A stretch of 64,000 nucleotides of DNA from Actinomadura sp. NBRC 104412 (GTDB lineage Bacteria; Actinomycetota; Actinomycetes; Streptosporangiales; Streptosporangiaceae): contig NZ_BSTM01000004.1 of the NCBI RefSeq assembly GCF_030269515.1, positions 310,001-374,000 on the forward strand. Reading direction: 5' to 3'. Each line of letters starts with the position of its first letter. Within the stretch, counting starts at the first letter, position 1. Shown in pieces: positions 1-11,507 of this stretch. The notes beneath the pieces are model-generated. The model ran no database searches. It was not told the origin of the DNA and saw nothing but the letters and a program-made list of their open reading frames with translations. A program made the position numbers and the translations under genes.

Positions 1-329
1 TTGACCAGGTGGGGCGCCAGCCGCAGCAGGACCGCCCGCTCGGTCAGCGCCTCCCGCACCAGGTCGAAGTTGTACTGCTCCAGATAGCGCAGCCCGCCAT
101 GGATGAGCTTGGAGGAACGCGAGGACGTCCCCGAGCCGAAGTCGCGCGCCTCCACCACGGCGACCGAGAGACCACGGGTGGCGGCGTCCAGCGCGGCGCC
201 GGCACCGACGATGCCCGCCCCGACCACGACGACGTCGAACTCCTCACGGGCCATCTCCTCGAACGCGCTCGCCCGCTCCGCCGGTCCCAGGCGTGAGCTG
301 CCCAAGCCGGTCACCGGTGATCTCGTCAT
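1..329 (-). CDS. glpD: Glycerol-3-phosphate dehydrogenase, FAD-dependent (N-terminal part)
   Basis: About 109 N-terminal residues are inside the window and the gene runs off the left edge. After a roughly 30-residue leader comes an FAD-binding Rossmann motif (VVVVGAGIVGAGAALDAA), then VVEARDFGSGTSSRSSKLIH and GGLRYLEQYNFDLVREAL, the typical opening of GlpD-type flavoenzymes. These oxidise sn-glycerol 3-phosphate to dihydroxyacetone phosphate and pass electrons to the quinone pool at the membrane. The ATG at 329 is preceded by an AGGGGGAA ribosome site. A downstream in-frame ATG (MAREEFDVVVVG) could be the true start. The family is clear; the rest of the protein cannot be judged. Confidence 0.9.
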   Translation of the reverse strand, partial: MTRSPVTGLGSSRLGPAERASAFEEMAREEFDVVVVGAGIVGAGAALDAATRGLSVAVVEARDFGSGTSSRSSKLIHGGLRYLEQYNFDLVREALTERAVLLRLAPHLV

Positions 330-621
330 CGCGATTCCCCCTGTGCGGTGTGCGTGTCCGAAGGGTAACTACCCAACAGTAGGGACGCCCCCACACCTGG
401 ATCGTCCGATTTCACCCCGGGATGACGTCCGGAAGGGGGTGAGACGCCCCACATCCGGCCCAGTTCCCGCCTGACCTGCGCCCACACTCCACCAGGGAGC
501 GGACGCGGCGTGCCCCGTAAAGGGCGTCCGTGCGCGACGGGGCGAACCGTTCACCGAGTCGCCGCTACCTACCTGACGACACCGGGAGTTCCCGGGAGGT
601 GTACCAGTTGGAGGACACACG

Positions 622-1236
622 GTGGAGCCCATCCGACACGACGCCGGACCTCGCCTCGTGACGCTCGGACCCTCCCAGGCGGAGCCGTCCGAGCGGGACG
701 ACCGGGAACTCGTCCCGGCGATCGCACGCGGGGACCGCGCCGCACTGGTGGCCCTGTACGAGCGGCACGCGGGGACGGTTCTGTCCCACCTCGTGCTGCT
801 CACCGGCGACCACGGGTTCAGCGAGGAGATCCTGCAGGACACGATGCTGGCCGTCTGGCGCGGCGCCGGACGGTTCCGGGGCGAGTCGTCGGTGCGGTCG
901 TGGATCATCGCGATCGCCCGCCGACAGTGCCGGGACCGGCAGCGTCGGCGCAGTCCCGGTCTCGTCGCCCAGGAGGCGCTGACCGACCGCCCGGCCACCG
1001 AGCCGGGACCGGAGGAGCGGGCCCTGGACCGGGTGTCGGCCCAGGCGGTGATGGACCGGATCAAAGACCTCGCGCCGCACCACCGCGAGGTCCTCGGCCT
1101 GGTCTTCGGGACCGGCCTGTCGCTCGCCGAAACCGCGGAGGTTCTCGAGATACCCGTCGGGACGGTCAAGAGCAGGCTGTCCGCGGCGCGGGCCGCACTC
1201 ATCCGCTCAATACCCGAAAGGGGACGCACGTCATGA
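622..1236 (+). CDS. ECF RNA polymerase sigma factor
   Basis: A 204-residue group 4 sigma factor. Region 2 lies at about residues 36-105 (ALVALYERHAGTVLSHLVLL, then EEILQDTMLAVWRG and SSVRSWIIAIARRQCRDRQ) and region 4 at about 140-195 (HHREVLGLVFGTGLSLAETA followed by PVGTVKSRLSAARAAL). It should direct core polymerase to a small stress regulon. The GTG start has a GGAGG site seven bases upstream. Its stop overlaps the start of the zinc anti-sigma gene (ATGA), so the two are translationally coupled, the usual arrangement for an ECF factor and its partner. I cannot assign an ECF subgroup or a target promoter. Confidence 0.9.
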   Translation: MEPIRHDAGPRLVTLGPSQAEPSERDDRELVPAIARGDRAALVALYERHAGTVLSHLVLLTGDHGFSEEILQDTMLAVWRGAGRFRGESSVRSWIIAIARRQCRDRQRRRSPGLVAQEALTDRPATEPGPEERALDRVSAQAVMDRIKDLAPHHREVLGLVFGTGLSLAETAEVLEIPVGTVKSRLSAARAALIRSIPERGRTS

Positions 1237-2360
1237 CCAACGCCTCGGCTCACCTGAGCCTCGAAGAGCTCGTCGCCGCGAGCCGTCCGGACGTGACGGA
1301 GCTCACCAACCCGCACCTTCAACAGTGCCCGGACTGCCGGACCGAGGTGGAGCGGTGGCGCGCGACGGCGCAGGCCGTCCGGCAGGCCGTCCCGATCACC
1401 GCGCCGCCGCCGCACATCCTGTGGGGCGTGCTCGACGAGATCGACCGGCCACGGCGCGGCGCGACCGCCCGGCGCGGCCGGCGCGGGGTGCCGCTGCTGG
1501 CCGCGGCGGCCTCCGCGGGCCTGATCGCCGCCGCCGGGTACGGGCTGTGGCAGCAGGGCCCCGCCGACGACCCGGCCCGGACCCCCGGTACCTTCGACGC
1601 CCAGCAGGTGGCCGCGATGGGCCTGCTGCCCACCGAGTGCCAGAGCCTGAAGGTGGCCGCGGGGACGCTGCGGTCCAAGGACGGCTCGGCCCTGGTGGTG
1701 GAGACGTCGCAGGGCAAGCAGATCAAGGTCGACGCGTCCGCGGCGTCCACGATGACCCGCCAGGTCGTCGGCGGCCTGGCCGACCTGTCCGACGGCACAC
1801 GCGTCATGGTGCGCGGAGACGGCGACGAGTCCGGCGAGACCATCACCGCCGAGAGCGTGCTCGTCACCCCCGCGCAGATGAAGCTGCCCGAGCCGCCCAA
1901 GGGCATGGGACCGGGCATCGCCTCGATGATGGCCTCGCGCGGCACGGCCATGGGCACCGTCAGCGACGTCGGCTCCGACGGCTTCACCGTGACGGGGCCG
2001 GGCGGCACCCGCATCCGGGTCGCCACGTCGGGCTCCACCAAGGTCGTCAAGCAGGAACAGGCGCGGCTGGAGCAGTTGGAGACCGGCAAGTACACCGTCG
2101 TCGTCGGAACGCTGAACAGCGACAGGAGCCTGAAGGCCACCACCGTCCAGCAGGACTCGCTGACCAAGGGCGCCCGGTCGGCGCTGCCCAAGGGGTTCAA
2201 GCTGCCCGAGGGGTTCGGCGCCGGCGGCCCGAAGGACCTGCCGAGCCTGCCCGACATGCCGGGAAACCTCGGCGGCAAGATGCCGAAGGATCTGTTCTCC
2301 GGCCTGGGCTGCGACAGCGAGGCGATCGCCGGCTCCGCGCTCAACGGCACCCCGCTGTGA
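1233..2360 (+). CDS. Zinc-type anti-sigma factor, membrane anchored
   Basis: A 375-residue single-pass membrane protein coupled to the preceding ECF sigma gene. The N-terminal cytoplasmic part has the ZAS signature H28-x3-C32-x2-C35 (NPHLQQCPDC), the metal site that holds the sigma factor in this family. One hydrophobic span covers about residues 86-106. The outside part is unusually large and appears to hold two copies of a small beta-rich module (around DLSDGTRVMVRGD and QLETGKYTVVVGT, each preceded by TVSDV or similar), resembling DUF5666-like folds, then a Gly/Pro-rich end with a lone Cys pair region. The zinc site suggests redox or metal control, but the signal is unknown. The large longer minus-strand reading frame here is a shadow. 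Confidence 0.85.
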   Translation: MTNASAHLSLEELVAASRPDVTELTNPHLQQCPDCRTEVERWRATAQAVRQAVPITAPPPHILWGVLDEIDRPRRGATARRGRRGVPLLAAAASAGLIAAAGYGLWQQGPADDPARTPGTFDAQQVAAMGLLPTECQSLKVAAGTLRSKDGSALVVETSQGKQIKVDASAASTMTRQVVGGLADLSDGTRVMVRGDGDESGETITAESVLVTPAQMKLPEPPKGMGPGIASMMASRGTAMGTVSDVGSDGFTVTGPGGTRIRVATSGSTKVVKQEQARLEQLETGKYTVVVGTLNSDRSLKATTVQQDSLTKGARSALPKGFKLPEGFGAGGPKDLPSLPDMPGNLGGKMPKDLFSGLGCDSEAIAGSALNGTPL

Positions 2361-2375
2361 CATCGGCCGATCGGG

Positions 2376-2410
2376 GGAGCGCCTGCCCGCACCATGCGGC
2401 CGGGCGCTCC
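2376..2410 (+). terminator. Hairpin between convergent genes
   Basis: An imperfect stem pairs GGAGCGCC at 2376 with GGGCGCTCC ending at 2410, extended by CCCGC/GCGG inside. It starts 16 bases after the anti-sigma stop and lies between convergent genes, so it could end transcripts from either side. No T tract follows. Confidence 0.5.
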
Positions 2411-2442
2411 GCTTCCGGGACGCCCGGCCGCGGCAGACCGCC

Positions 2443-3564
2443 TCAGGGGGCGGGCGGCGCGACGACCACCTGCACCCGCTGGAACTCCTTCAGCTCGGTG
2501 TATCCGGCGGTCGCCATCGCGCGGCGGAGCGCGCCGATGAGGTTCATCGAGCCGTCGGCCACATGCGAGGGGCCGAACAGGATCTGCTCCATGCTGCCGA
2601 TCGTGCCCAGGTCGATGCGGGTGCCGCGGGGCACGTCGCCGTGGTGGGCCTCGCTGCCCCAGTGGTAGCCGCGGCCCGGGGCCTCGTTGGACCGCGCGAA
2701 GGGCGAGCCGACCATCACCGCGTCGCTGCCGCAGGCGAACGCCTTGGCGATGTCGCCGCTGTTGGTCATCCCGCCGTCGGCGATCACGTGCACGTACCGG
2801 CCGCCGGACTCGTCGAGGTAGTCGCGCCGCGCCGCCGCCACGTCCGCCACCGCCGTGGCCATGGGCACCGCCACGCCCAGCACGGTGCGGGTGGTGTGCC
2901 CCGACCCGCCGCCGAACCCGACCAGCACCCCGGCCGCGCCCGTCCGCATCAGGTGCAGCGCCGCGGTGTACGTCGAGCAGCCGCCGACGATCACCGGCAC
3001 GTCCAGGTCGTAGATGAACTGCTTGAGGTTGAGCGGCTCGGCCCGTCCCGACACGTGCTCGGCCGACACCGTGGTGCCGCGGATCACGAACAGGTCCACG
3101 CCCGCGTCGATCACGGCCTTGTGGAACTGGGCGGTGCGCTGCGGCGACAGCCGGGCGGCCACGGTCACCCCGGCGTCCCTGATCTCCTCGATCCTGCGGC
3201 CGATCAGCTCCTCCTTGATCGGCTCGGCATAGATCTCCTGGAGCCTGCGGGTGGCGCGGAGATCGTCCAGCGAGGCGATCTCGGCCAGCAGCGGCTCGGG
3301 GTCCTCGTACCGGGTCCACAGACCCTCCAGGTCGAGCACCGCCAGCCCGCCGAGCCGTCCCACCCGGATCGCGATGGCCGGGCTGACCACGCTGTCCATC
3401 GGCGCCACGACCAGCGGCATCTCGAACCGGTAGGCGTCGATCTGCCAGGCGACGCTGACCTCCTCAGGGTCGCGGGTACGGCGCGACGGCACGATCCCTA
3501 TCTCGTCGAACGCGTACGCCCGGCGCCCGCTCTTCCCCCGGCCGATCTCCACCTCAGCAGCCAT
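2443..3564 (-). CDS. guaB3: GuaB3-family IMP dehydrogenase-related protein
   Basis: A 373-residue (beta/alpha)8 protein of the IMPDH/GMP reductase superfamily with no CBS domains. It carries the nucleotide-phosphate-binding strands of the family (VIADGGMTNSGDIAKAFACG and SDAVMVGSPFA). In the active-site loop the normal SICTTR of IMPDH is SGHTTR, so the catalytic Cys position is His223. The gene follows guaB by 16 bases on the same strand, the standard actinobacterial pair. A cyanobacterial GuaB3 has been described as an IMPDH, but the Cys replacement here argues against that chemistry for this protein; role unknown. Start chosen at the ATG at 3564. Confidence 0.85.
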   Translation of the reverse strand: MAAEVEIGRGKSGRRAYAFDEIGIVPSRRTRDPEEVSVAWQIDAYRFEMPLVVAPMDSVVSPAIAIRVGRLGGLAVLDLEGLWTRYEDPEPLLAEIASLDDLRATRRLQEIYAEPIKEELIGRRIEEIRDAGVTVAARLSPQRTAQFHKAVIDAGVDLFVIRGTTVSAEHVSGRAEPLNLKQFIYDLDVPVIVGGCSTYTAALHLMRTGAAGVLVGFGGGSGHTTRTVLGVAVPMATAVADVAAARRDYLDESGGRYVHVIADGGMTNSGDIAKAFACGSDAVMVGSPFARSNEAPGRGYHWGSEAHHGDVPRGTRIDLGTIGSMEQILFGPSHVADGSMNLIGALRRAMATAGYTELKEFQRVQVVVAPPAP

Positions 3565-3580
3565 GGGGACGATGCTACGG

Positions 3581-5239
<1,659 letters not shown>

Positions 5240-5283
5240 TCATGCCTGCATTCCCGCCAAAAGCCCGTCAGACTTCCGTTGTG

Positions 5284-5305
5284 ACCGTCAGGACGTCCTG
5301 ACGGT
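5284..5305. promoter_or_regulatory. Perfect 22-base palindrome, operator-like
   Basis: ACCGTCAGGAC is followed directly by its exact reverse complement GTCCTGACGGT. It lies in the divergent region between guaB (minus) and the DUF5319 gene (plus), 200 bases from the former and 73 from the latter. The shape fits a site for a dimeric repressor. No regulator gene sits next to it, so the protein is unknown. Confidence 0.45.
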
Positions 5306-5366
5306 TGGACAGGGCCGATCACACGCGGATGGACGCGGGGGGTGCACTGGACGGGGGCCGCCGCAG

Positions 5367-5379
5367 TAGCGTGGAGGGG
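5367..5379 (+). promoter_or_regulatory. -10 box of a probable leaderless gene
   Basis: TAGCGT at 5367-5372 stands six bases before the GTG at 5379, the spacing expected if transcription starts at the initiator codon itself. The GGAGGGG between them is too close to act as a normal ribosome site. No good -35 box was found. Confidence 0.4.
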
Positions 5380-5765
5380 TGCACGACGACGCGCCGCTCG
5401 ACCCGTTCGCCGGCGACCCGGAGGACCCGGCCGCCTCGCTCGGCGACCCGGGCGAGGATGCCGCTCCGCTCAGCGTGGCGGAGCGGGAGGACGTGCTGGC
5501 CGACCTCGCCGACCTGGAGGTCTTCCGGGCCCTGCTGGAGCCGCTCGGCGTGCGGGGGCTGACCGTCGACTGCGGCGACTGCGGCAGGCCGCACTACATC
5601 GACTGGGACCTGCTCCACGGCAACCTGCGCCACCTGCTCGACCAGGGCCTTCCCAGGGTCCACGAACCGGCCCTGTCCCCCGACCCGGTCGACTACGTCA
5701 GCTGGGAGTACGCCCGCGGCTATGTGGACGGCGTCATCGACAGCGAAGAAGGCAGGGAATCCTAG
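5379..5765 (+). CDS. DUF5319 family protein
   Basis: A 128-residue acidic protein of the actinobacterial DUF5319 type, which is regularly found beside guaB and the SigD-type sigma factor (Rv3412 in the matching Mycobacterium tuberculosis locus). An acidic, Pro-rich N terminus is followed by an alpha-helical stretch (LSVAEREDVLADLADLEVFR), a Cys pair (VDCGDCGRPHYIDWDLL) that could bind a metal, and YVSWEYARGYVDGVID near the end. There is no signal peptide or membrane span. Function is not known. The start is a GTG at 5379 and the message looks leaderless. Confidence 0.8.
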   Translation: MHDDAPLDPFAGDPEDPAASLGDPGEDAAPLSVAEREDVLADLADLEVFRALLEPLGVRGLTVDCGDCGRPHYIDWDLLHGNLRHLLDQGLPRVHEPALSPDPVDYVSWEYARGYVDGVIDSEEGRES

Positions 5766-5819
5766 TTTCCGGCGGGTCGAGGCGCACTACTTAGTCGAAG
5801 CGCACTGACGAGCTGCTGG

Positions 5820-6641
5820 TCAGCGGTCCCGCCAGGGGTCGGGGACGCCGAGCCTTACGCGCCATCCCTTGCGGATCAGGGACTCCCCTATGCGGGACGG
5901 CCTGCCGTCCGGGAACGAGGCTTCGCTCCGGCCTGTGCGGTCCGCCCGCATCGAGTGGTAGGGGAAGCCGCCTCGCCTGAACGGGCCGCGCGCCAGCGGG
6001 CCTTCGCGCCGCCCGTCCTTGCGTTCCCTGGACTTCGTGTCCTCGCTTGGGCGGTCGCGTTCGGGCTCGGGCGGGCGCCGTACGGGGGCCGGGGGTCCCG
6101 CGAGGACCGTCGTCCCGGTCTCCGTGGCCGCGGTTGCGGAGGGCGTGGAGGACTTGGAGATGTCCTCGACAGGCCCCGCGGCGTCCTGTTGCGGGGGCGC
6201 CTCCCCCGGACCGGCCGCGGCGACACCGGTGGTGGCCAGGACGGCACCGGCCACGCCGAGCGCCACGATCGTGCGGGAACCGCGGCGGCGCGGGCCCCGC
6301 GGCGGTCCCGTCCGGTCGGGCCCGTCCGCCCCCTGGTCGGGAGAAGCGGCCACGGACGGCTCGTTGACGTCCCTGAGCAGGGCCTTCAGCAGGTTGACCG
6401 CCGGGTCATGGGCCAGGCCGAGACCGGGGTCGTCGCCGGCCGTGCGGCGGCCTCCGAGGGCGTCGATGAGGGCGTCGGTGCGGCGGACGGCGTACGCGTC
6501 GCCCGTCAGCGGCACCGGCTCCGGCGGCGGTTCGGGGGCCGCGCGTCCGTTGATCGGGATGACGGCGCCGGAGGCCGAAGGCAGGGGGCGCTCGATAACC
6601 GACTTGTCCGGATCCGGGGCGCCCTGGCTCCGTTCCGTCAA
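5820..6641 (-). CDS. RsdA-like anti-sigma factor
   Basis: A 273-residue single-pass membrane protein whose ATG overlaps the stop of the upstream sigma gene by four bases. Residues about 50-95 (DALIDALGG … [20 protein letters not shown]) resemble the sigma-binding region of RsdA, the anti-sigma-D factor of mycobacteria. A membrane span follows ([20 protein letters not shown], about residues 123-142). The outside part is long, low in complexity and rich in Arg, Pro and Ser, and ends with a more ordered basic segment. It presumably holds the ShbA/SigD-like factor at the membrane. Assignment rests on position plus weak motif similarity. Confidence 0.65.
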   Translation of the reverse strand: MTERSQGAPDPDKSVIERPLPSASGAVIPINGRAAPEPPPEPVPLTGDAYAVRRTDALIDALGGRRTAGDDPGLGLAHDPAVNLLKALLRDVNEPSVAASPDQGADGPDRTGPPRGPRRRGSRTIVALGVAGAVLATTGVAAAGPGEAPPQQDAAGPVEDISKSSTPSATAATETGTTVLAGPPAPVRRPPEPERDRPSEDTKSRERKDGRREGPLARGPFRRGGFPYHSMRADRTGRSEASFPDGRPSRIGESLIRKGWRVRLGVPDPWRDR

Positions 6642-7399
6642 GCGATCGACTCCTCTCTGGCCATCGCCCGGAGCCGGGCCAGCGCCCGGTGCTGCGCCAC
6701 CCGCACCGCTCCCGCGGACATGCCCAGAACGTTACCGGTCTCCTCGGCGGACAGGCCCGCCACCACGCGCAGCAGCACCAGCTCGCGCTGGTGCTCGGGC
6801 AGGCGCGTGAGCAGGTCGCGGGCGCGCTGCGCCTCGATGTAGCGGACCACGGTCTCCTCCGGCCCGGGCCGGTCGTCCGGGCCGTCCGGCAGGTCCTCGG
6901 TGGGGACCGCGGCGCGGACCGCGCTGCGCAGCGCATCCGCGATCTTGTGCGCGGCGATGCCGAACACGAAGGAGGCGAACGGGCGTCCCATGTCGCGGTA
7001 GCGCGGCAGCGCGGACAGCACCGCGATGCAGACCTCCTGCGCCACGTCGTCGGCGATGTGGTACTGCCCGGAGACCCGGCCGAGCCGGGCCCGGCAGTAG
7101 CGGACGACCATCGGGCGGACGTGCCCGATCAGCACCTCGATGGCGCTCGGGTCACCCTCGACGGCGAGAGAGGTGAGTTCCTTGAGGTCCCCTTCGTCGG
7201 CACTCGCTTGGACCGCTTTCGCTATGCGCAGCGCCCGCACCCCGCGGCCGGCATCGCGGGGGGTTGGAGGGGCCGTCCCCTCCGAGGGGTCGGCAGCGCG
7301 CGCGGTCGTGGTCCCGGCGAAGCATCCCTCGGTCACGTTGAGCATGATGCCCAGCGCGGTCGGGCCTGTCTCCACTGTGAACGGCAACGGAATGGTCAC
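6638..7399 (-). CDS. ECF-type sigma factor, ShbA/SigD family
   Basis: Region 2 ([20 protein letters not shown] … [40 protein letters not shown]) and region 4 ([40 protein letters not shown]) are complete. Position between guaB and groEL matches SigD of Mycobacterium and ShbA of Streptomyces; ShbA drives transcription of the principal sigma gene hrdB in Streptomyces. The reading frame opens at a GTG at 7399 with no clear ribosome site, giving 253 residues. An ATG at 7345 is an equally possible start, since the first 60 residues look unconserved. It is coupled to its putative anti-sigma factor downstream. Confidence 0.88.
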   Translation of the reverse strand: MTIPLPFTVETGPTALGIMLNVTEGCFAGTTTARAADPSEGTAPPTPRDAGRGVRALRIAKAVQASADEGDLKELTSLAVEGDPSAIEVLIGHVRPMVVRYCRARLGRVSGQYHIADDVAQEVCIAVLSALPRYRDMGRPFASFVFGIAAHKIADALRSAVRAAVPTEDLPDGPDDRPGPEETVVRYIEAQRARDLLTRLPEHQRELVLLRVVAGLSAEETGNVLGMSAGAVRVAQHRALARLRAMAREESIA

Positions 7400-7557
7400 A
7401 GTGTCAGGGCGGGGACGGGATTGTCACGCATCGCGTTCGGGCGACCCCGATGTGTGCGAGCCATCCCCCTCGCGGCACAACAAACGTCAACAAACAACCC
7501 GGACAACAGTGAACCGCAAGTAATCCACGACATACGCACAAACCGGACAAAAGAGAA

Positions 7558-7583
7558 ATCCCCGCCGGAAACCCGGCGGGGAT
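7558..7583 (-). terminator. groEL transcription terminator
   Basis: A perfect 11-base-pair stem (ATCCCCGCCGG and its complement) with a four-base loop lies 50 bases past the groEL stop. Read on the minus strand it is followed by the T-rich run TTCTCTTTTG, a classic intrinsic terminator. Confidence 0.85.
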
Positions 7584-7589
7584 CCTCCT

Positions 7590-7622
7590 ATGGCCGTCAC
7601 ATGGCCGTCACATGGCCGTCAG
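7590..7622. repeat. Three tandem 11-base units
   Basis: ATGGCCGTCAC occurs three times head to tail (the third copy loses its last bases), between the groEL stop and its terminator. Probably a slippage product in the 3' untranslated region. Confidence 0.7.
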
Positions 7623-7632
7623 CGGGCGCGGG

Positions 7633-9270
<1,638 letters not shown>

Positions 9271-9411
9271 TCATGTACGGCGGCGCGTACGGCACGCCTG
9301 CCCGATGAGGGCCGCGGCGGCCGGACGCGCGCCAGGCGGGCAACGCGATCCGCCCCGGCCGCCCCTGCTAGCAGCGGGCCGGTCCGGGGCGGTGCATCAC
9401 GTGCTGCGTGC

Positions 9412-9720
9412 TTACTTCTCGACGATCGCGAGGACGTCGCGGGCCGAGAGGACGAGGTACTCTTCGTTGTTGTACTTGACCTCGGTGCCGCCGTACTTGC
9501 TGTAGAGCACAACGTCGCCGACGTTCACGTCGAGCGGCACCCGCTCACCCTTGTCGTCGACCCGGCCAGGGCCCACGGCCAGGACGGTGCCCTCCTGGGG
9601 CTTCTCCTTGGCGGTGTCGGGAATGACCAGGCCCGACGCGGTGGTGGTCTCGGCCTCAAGCGGCTGGACGACGATGCGGTCCTCGAGCGGCTTGAGAGCA
9701 ACCTTGGTGGCGGTCGTCAC
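9412..9720 (-). CDS. groES: 10-kDa co-chaperonin GroES
   Basis: 102 residues, normal length, with [20 protein letters not shown], the mobile loop [20 protein letters not shown] and [20 protein letters not shown]. It caps the GroEL ring and encloses the folding client. I chose the GTG at 9720 because AGGGGAGG lies seven bases upstream; the open frame continues far beyond it but without similarity. It is first in the groES-groEL1 operon, behind a strong promoter and a CIRCE site. Confidence 0.97.
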   Translation of the reverse strand: MTTATKVALKPLEDRIVVQPLEAETTTASGLVIPDTAKEKPQEGTVLAVGPGRVDDKGERVPLDVNVGDVVLYSKYGGTEVKYNNEEYLVLSARDVLAIVEK

Positions 9721-9842
9721 GATCTGACCTCCCCTTCGATTGATCCTCGGCCGGCCAAGGCTGGCCGACCGGCAACTGTGACAGAAGAGGCGACCCCGGA
9801 CCGGCCTGTCGTCGCGGGTGCCAGACCGACCTTGTCGCTGTG

Positions 9843-9869
9843 TTGGCACTCTCACATCGAGAGTGCCAG
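9843..9869. promoter_or_regulatory. CIRCE operator for HrcA
   Basis: TTGGCACTC, nine bases, then GAGTGCCAG: eight of nine arm positions pair, matching the CIRCE consensus (TTAGCACTC-N9-GAGTGCTAA). It sits just downstream of the groES -10 box, so bound HrcA repressor would block initiation until heat shock. Confidence 0.93.
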
Positions 9870-9874
9870 CATGG

Positions 9875-9903
9875 AGACTATTCCGTGCCCGGTGGCCAGT
9901 CAA
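9875..9903 (-). promoter_or_regulatory. groES: groES-groEL promoter
   Basis: On the minus strand TTGACT is followed after 17 bases by TAGTCT, a near-ideal housekeeping sigma promoter, with the predicted transcription start at the edge of the CIRCE element. Confidence 0.8.
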
Positions 9904-9967
9904 CATGAACACGGCCGTACGGGAGACGCCGTGAGCGAACGTCCTCCCAACGGTTAACGTCCACCTT

Positions 9968-11197
9968 ATGGACCTCCAGGCGTTCGGTGACCTGCGGGCT
10001 CCCGAAGGCCGGGAGGCGCTGGCGGCGGCCATGCGATCGGACCTGAGCGAGAGCGGCCTGCTGGCCACCGCCACGCGGCTGCGCGGGCAGCACCCACCCG
10101 AGTTGGTGCAGGCCGCCCTCACGCAGGCGCGCCTGCGGCGCAGGGCCCGCGCCAAGTTCGGGTTGGACGCCGATGTCATGTACTTCACGCATGCCGGGCT
10201 GGAGCAGTCCACCCGGGCCGGCGTCGCCGCCTACCGCGCCCGCCGCTTCGCCGACGTGCTGGGCACCAAGGGGACGGTGCTCGACCTGGGCTGCGGCATC
10301 GGCGCGGACCTGATCGCGCGGGCGCGCGCCGGATGCCCCGGTGAGGGCGTCGAGCGGGACCCGCTGACCGCCGAGGTCGCCCGCGCCAACCTGGCCGCGC
10401 TGGGGCTGGACGGCCTGGCCTCCGTACGGGTGGGCGACGCGCTCGCTCAGGACCCCGCCGGGTACGCGGCGGTGTTCGCCGACCCGGGACGTCGCACCGC
10501 GCGGGGCCGCGTCTTCGACCCCCGCTCGTACGAACCGCCCCTGGACGCGGTGCTCGCCTTGGCGCGGCAGGCTCCCGCCGCTTGCGTGAAGGTGGCGCCG
10601 GGCATCCCGCACGAGGCCATCTGGGACGCCGTGGAGGCCGAATGGATCTCGGTCGGCGGCGAGGTCAAGGAGGCGGCGCTCTGGCTCGGCGACCTGGCCG
10701 GGCCCGCCTCGGCACGCCGCCGCGCCACCCTCATCCCAAGGGACGGCGCGGGTGGGAAGATCACGACGTTGACCCCGGAGGAGGGCCTGGGCGAGCCGCC
10801 GGTCGGGGGCTGGGGCCGTTACCTGTACGAGCCGGACGGGGCCGTGATCCGCGCCGGGCTGGTGGCCGAGGTGGCGGCGCGGGTCGGCGGATGGCTGGCC
10901 GACCCGCGGATCGCCTACATCACCTCCGGGACGCTGGTGCCGACCCCGTTCGCCGCAGCGTACGAGATCGAGGACGTGCTTCCGTTCTCGGTCAAGCGGC
11001 TGCGCGCCGAGCTGCGCCGGCGCCGCCCCGGCTCGCTCACGATCAAGAAACGCGGCTCGGCGATCGATATCGACCGGCTGCGGCACGACCTGGGGTTCGG
11101 CCGCCGCGCGGCGGACCGGGACGGCGGTGAGCTGACGCTGGTGCTCACCCGGGTGGGCGATGACCCGATCGCCCTGCTCACAAGCCGGGCACCATAA
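9968..11197 (+). CDS. Class I methyltransferase, THUMP-like domain
   Basis: A 409-residue cytosolic protein. A helical N-terminal domain (residues 1-100) is followed by a Rossmann methyltransferase core: motif [19 protein letters not shown], acidic motif [10 protein letters not shown], and motif [19 protein letters not shown]. The C-terminal third contains [20 protein letters not shown] and [20 protein letters not shown], the pattern of the THUMP-like domain, which points to an RNA substrate. DPGRR is where many rRNA/tRNA enzymes carry DPP-type motifs. No SD sequence is present; TAACGT ends seven bases before the ATG, so it looks leaderless. It diverges from groES. The exact target is not known. 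Confidence 0.78.
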   Translation: MDLQAFGDLRAPEGREALAAAMRSDLSESGLLATATRLRGQHPPELVQAALTQARLRRRARAKFGLDADVMYFTHAGLEQSTRAGVAAYRARRFADVLGTKGTVLDLGCGIGADLIARARAGCPGEGVERDPLTAEVARANLAALGLDGLASVRVGDALAQDPAGYAAVFADPGRRTARGRVFDPRSYEPPLDAVLALARQAPAACVKVAPGIPHEAIWDAVEAEWISVGGEVKEAALWLGDLAGPASARRRATLIPRDGAGGKITTLTPEEGLGEPPVGGWGRYLYEPDGAVIRAGLVAEVAARVGGWLADPRIAYITSGTLVPTPFAAAYEIEDVLPFSVKRLRAELRRRRPGSLTIKKRGSAIDIDRLRHDLGFGRRAADRDGGELTLVLTRVGDDPIALLTSRAP

Positions 11198-11507
11198 AAG
11201 ACCGGAGATCTTCGTCCTGCATTCGCCTGCGAAAAGGCGCGAACCCACATCCGCCCCGGCCGGCCAATAAAATGATCTTGCCGTGCCGGACCTGTCGAAC
11301 TCCGCTGCCGACGCGGTCTTCACCGCCTTCCGCCGGTCTCGCCGGAAACCACCGGATATCCCGCCCGGCCGGATCGCCCTTTTCCTTCCCGCGGCGCGAT
11401 AACCGTCCTTGGATCGGCGTGGGGGGCGTGTCACGCGCGCACTACAGTTGACGGTTCGGATTTGATTACCGCGCGTCCATTTCCGAACGCGCACGAAGGA
11501 GCATCGG
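11198..11507. other. Gene-free region of 310 bases
   Basis: Noticeably richer in A and T than its surroundings, with no reading frame of coding character. It should hold the end of the methyltransferase transcript and the promoter of the coiled-coil gene; TACAGT at 11443 is a possible -10 box without a convincing -35 partner. Confidence 0.4.

Noticed and set aside
369..2363. A 664-residue minus-strand reading frame opposite the ECF sigma and anti-sigma genes
   Set aside because: It mirrors the high-GC codon pattern of the real plus-strand genes, has low-complexity Arg/Gly/Ala composition and no domain.
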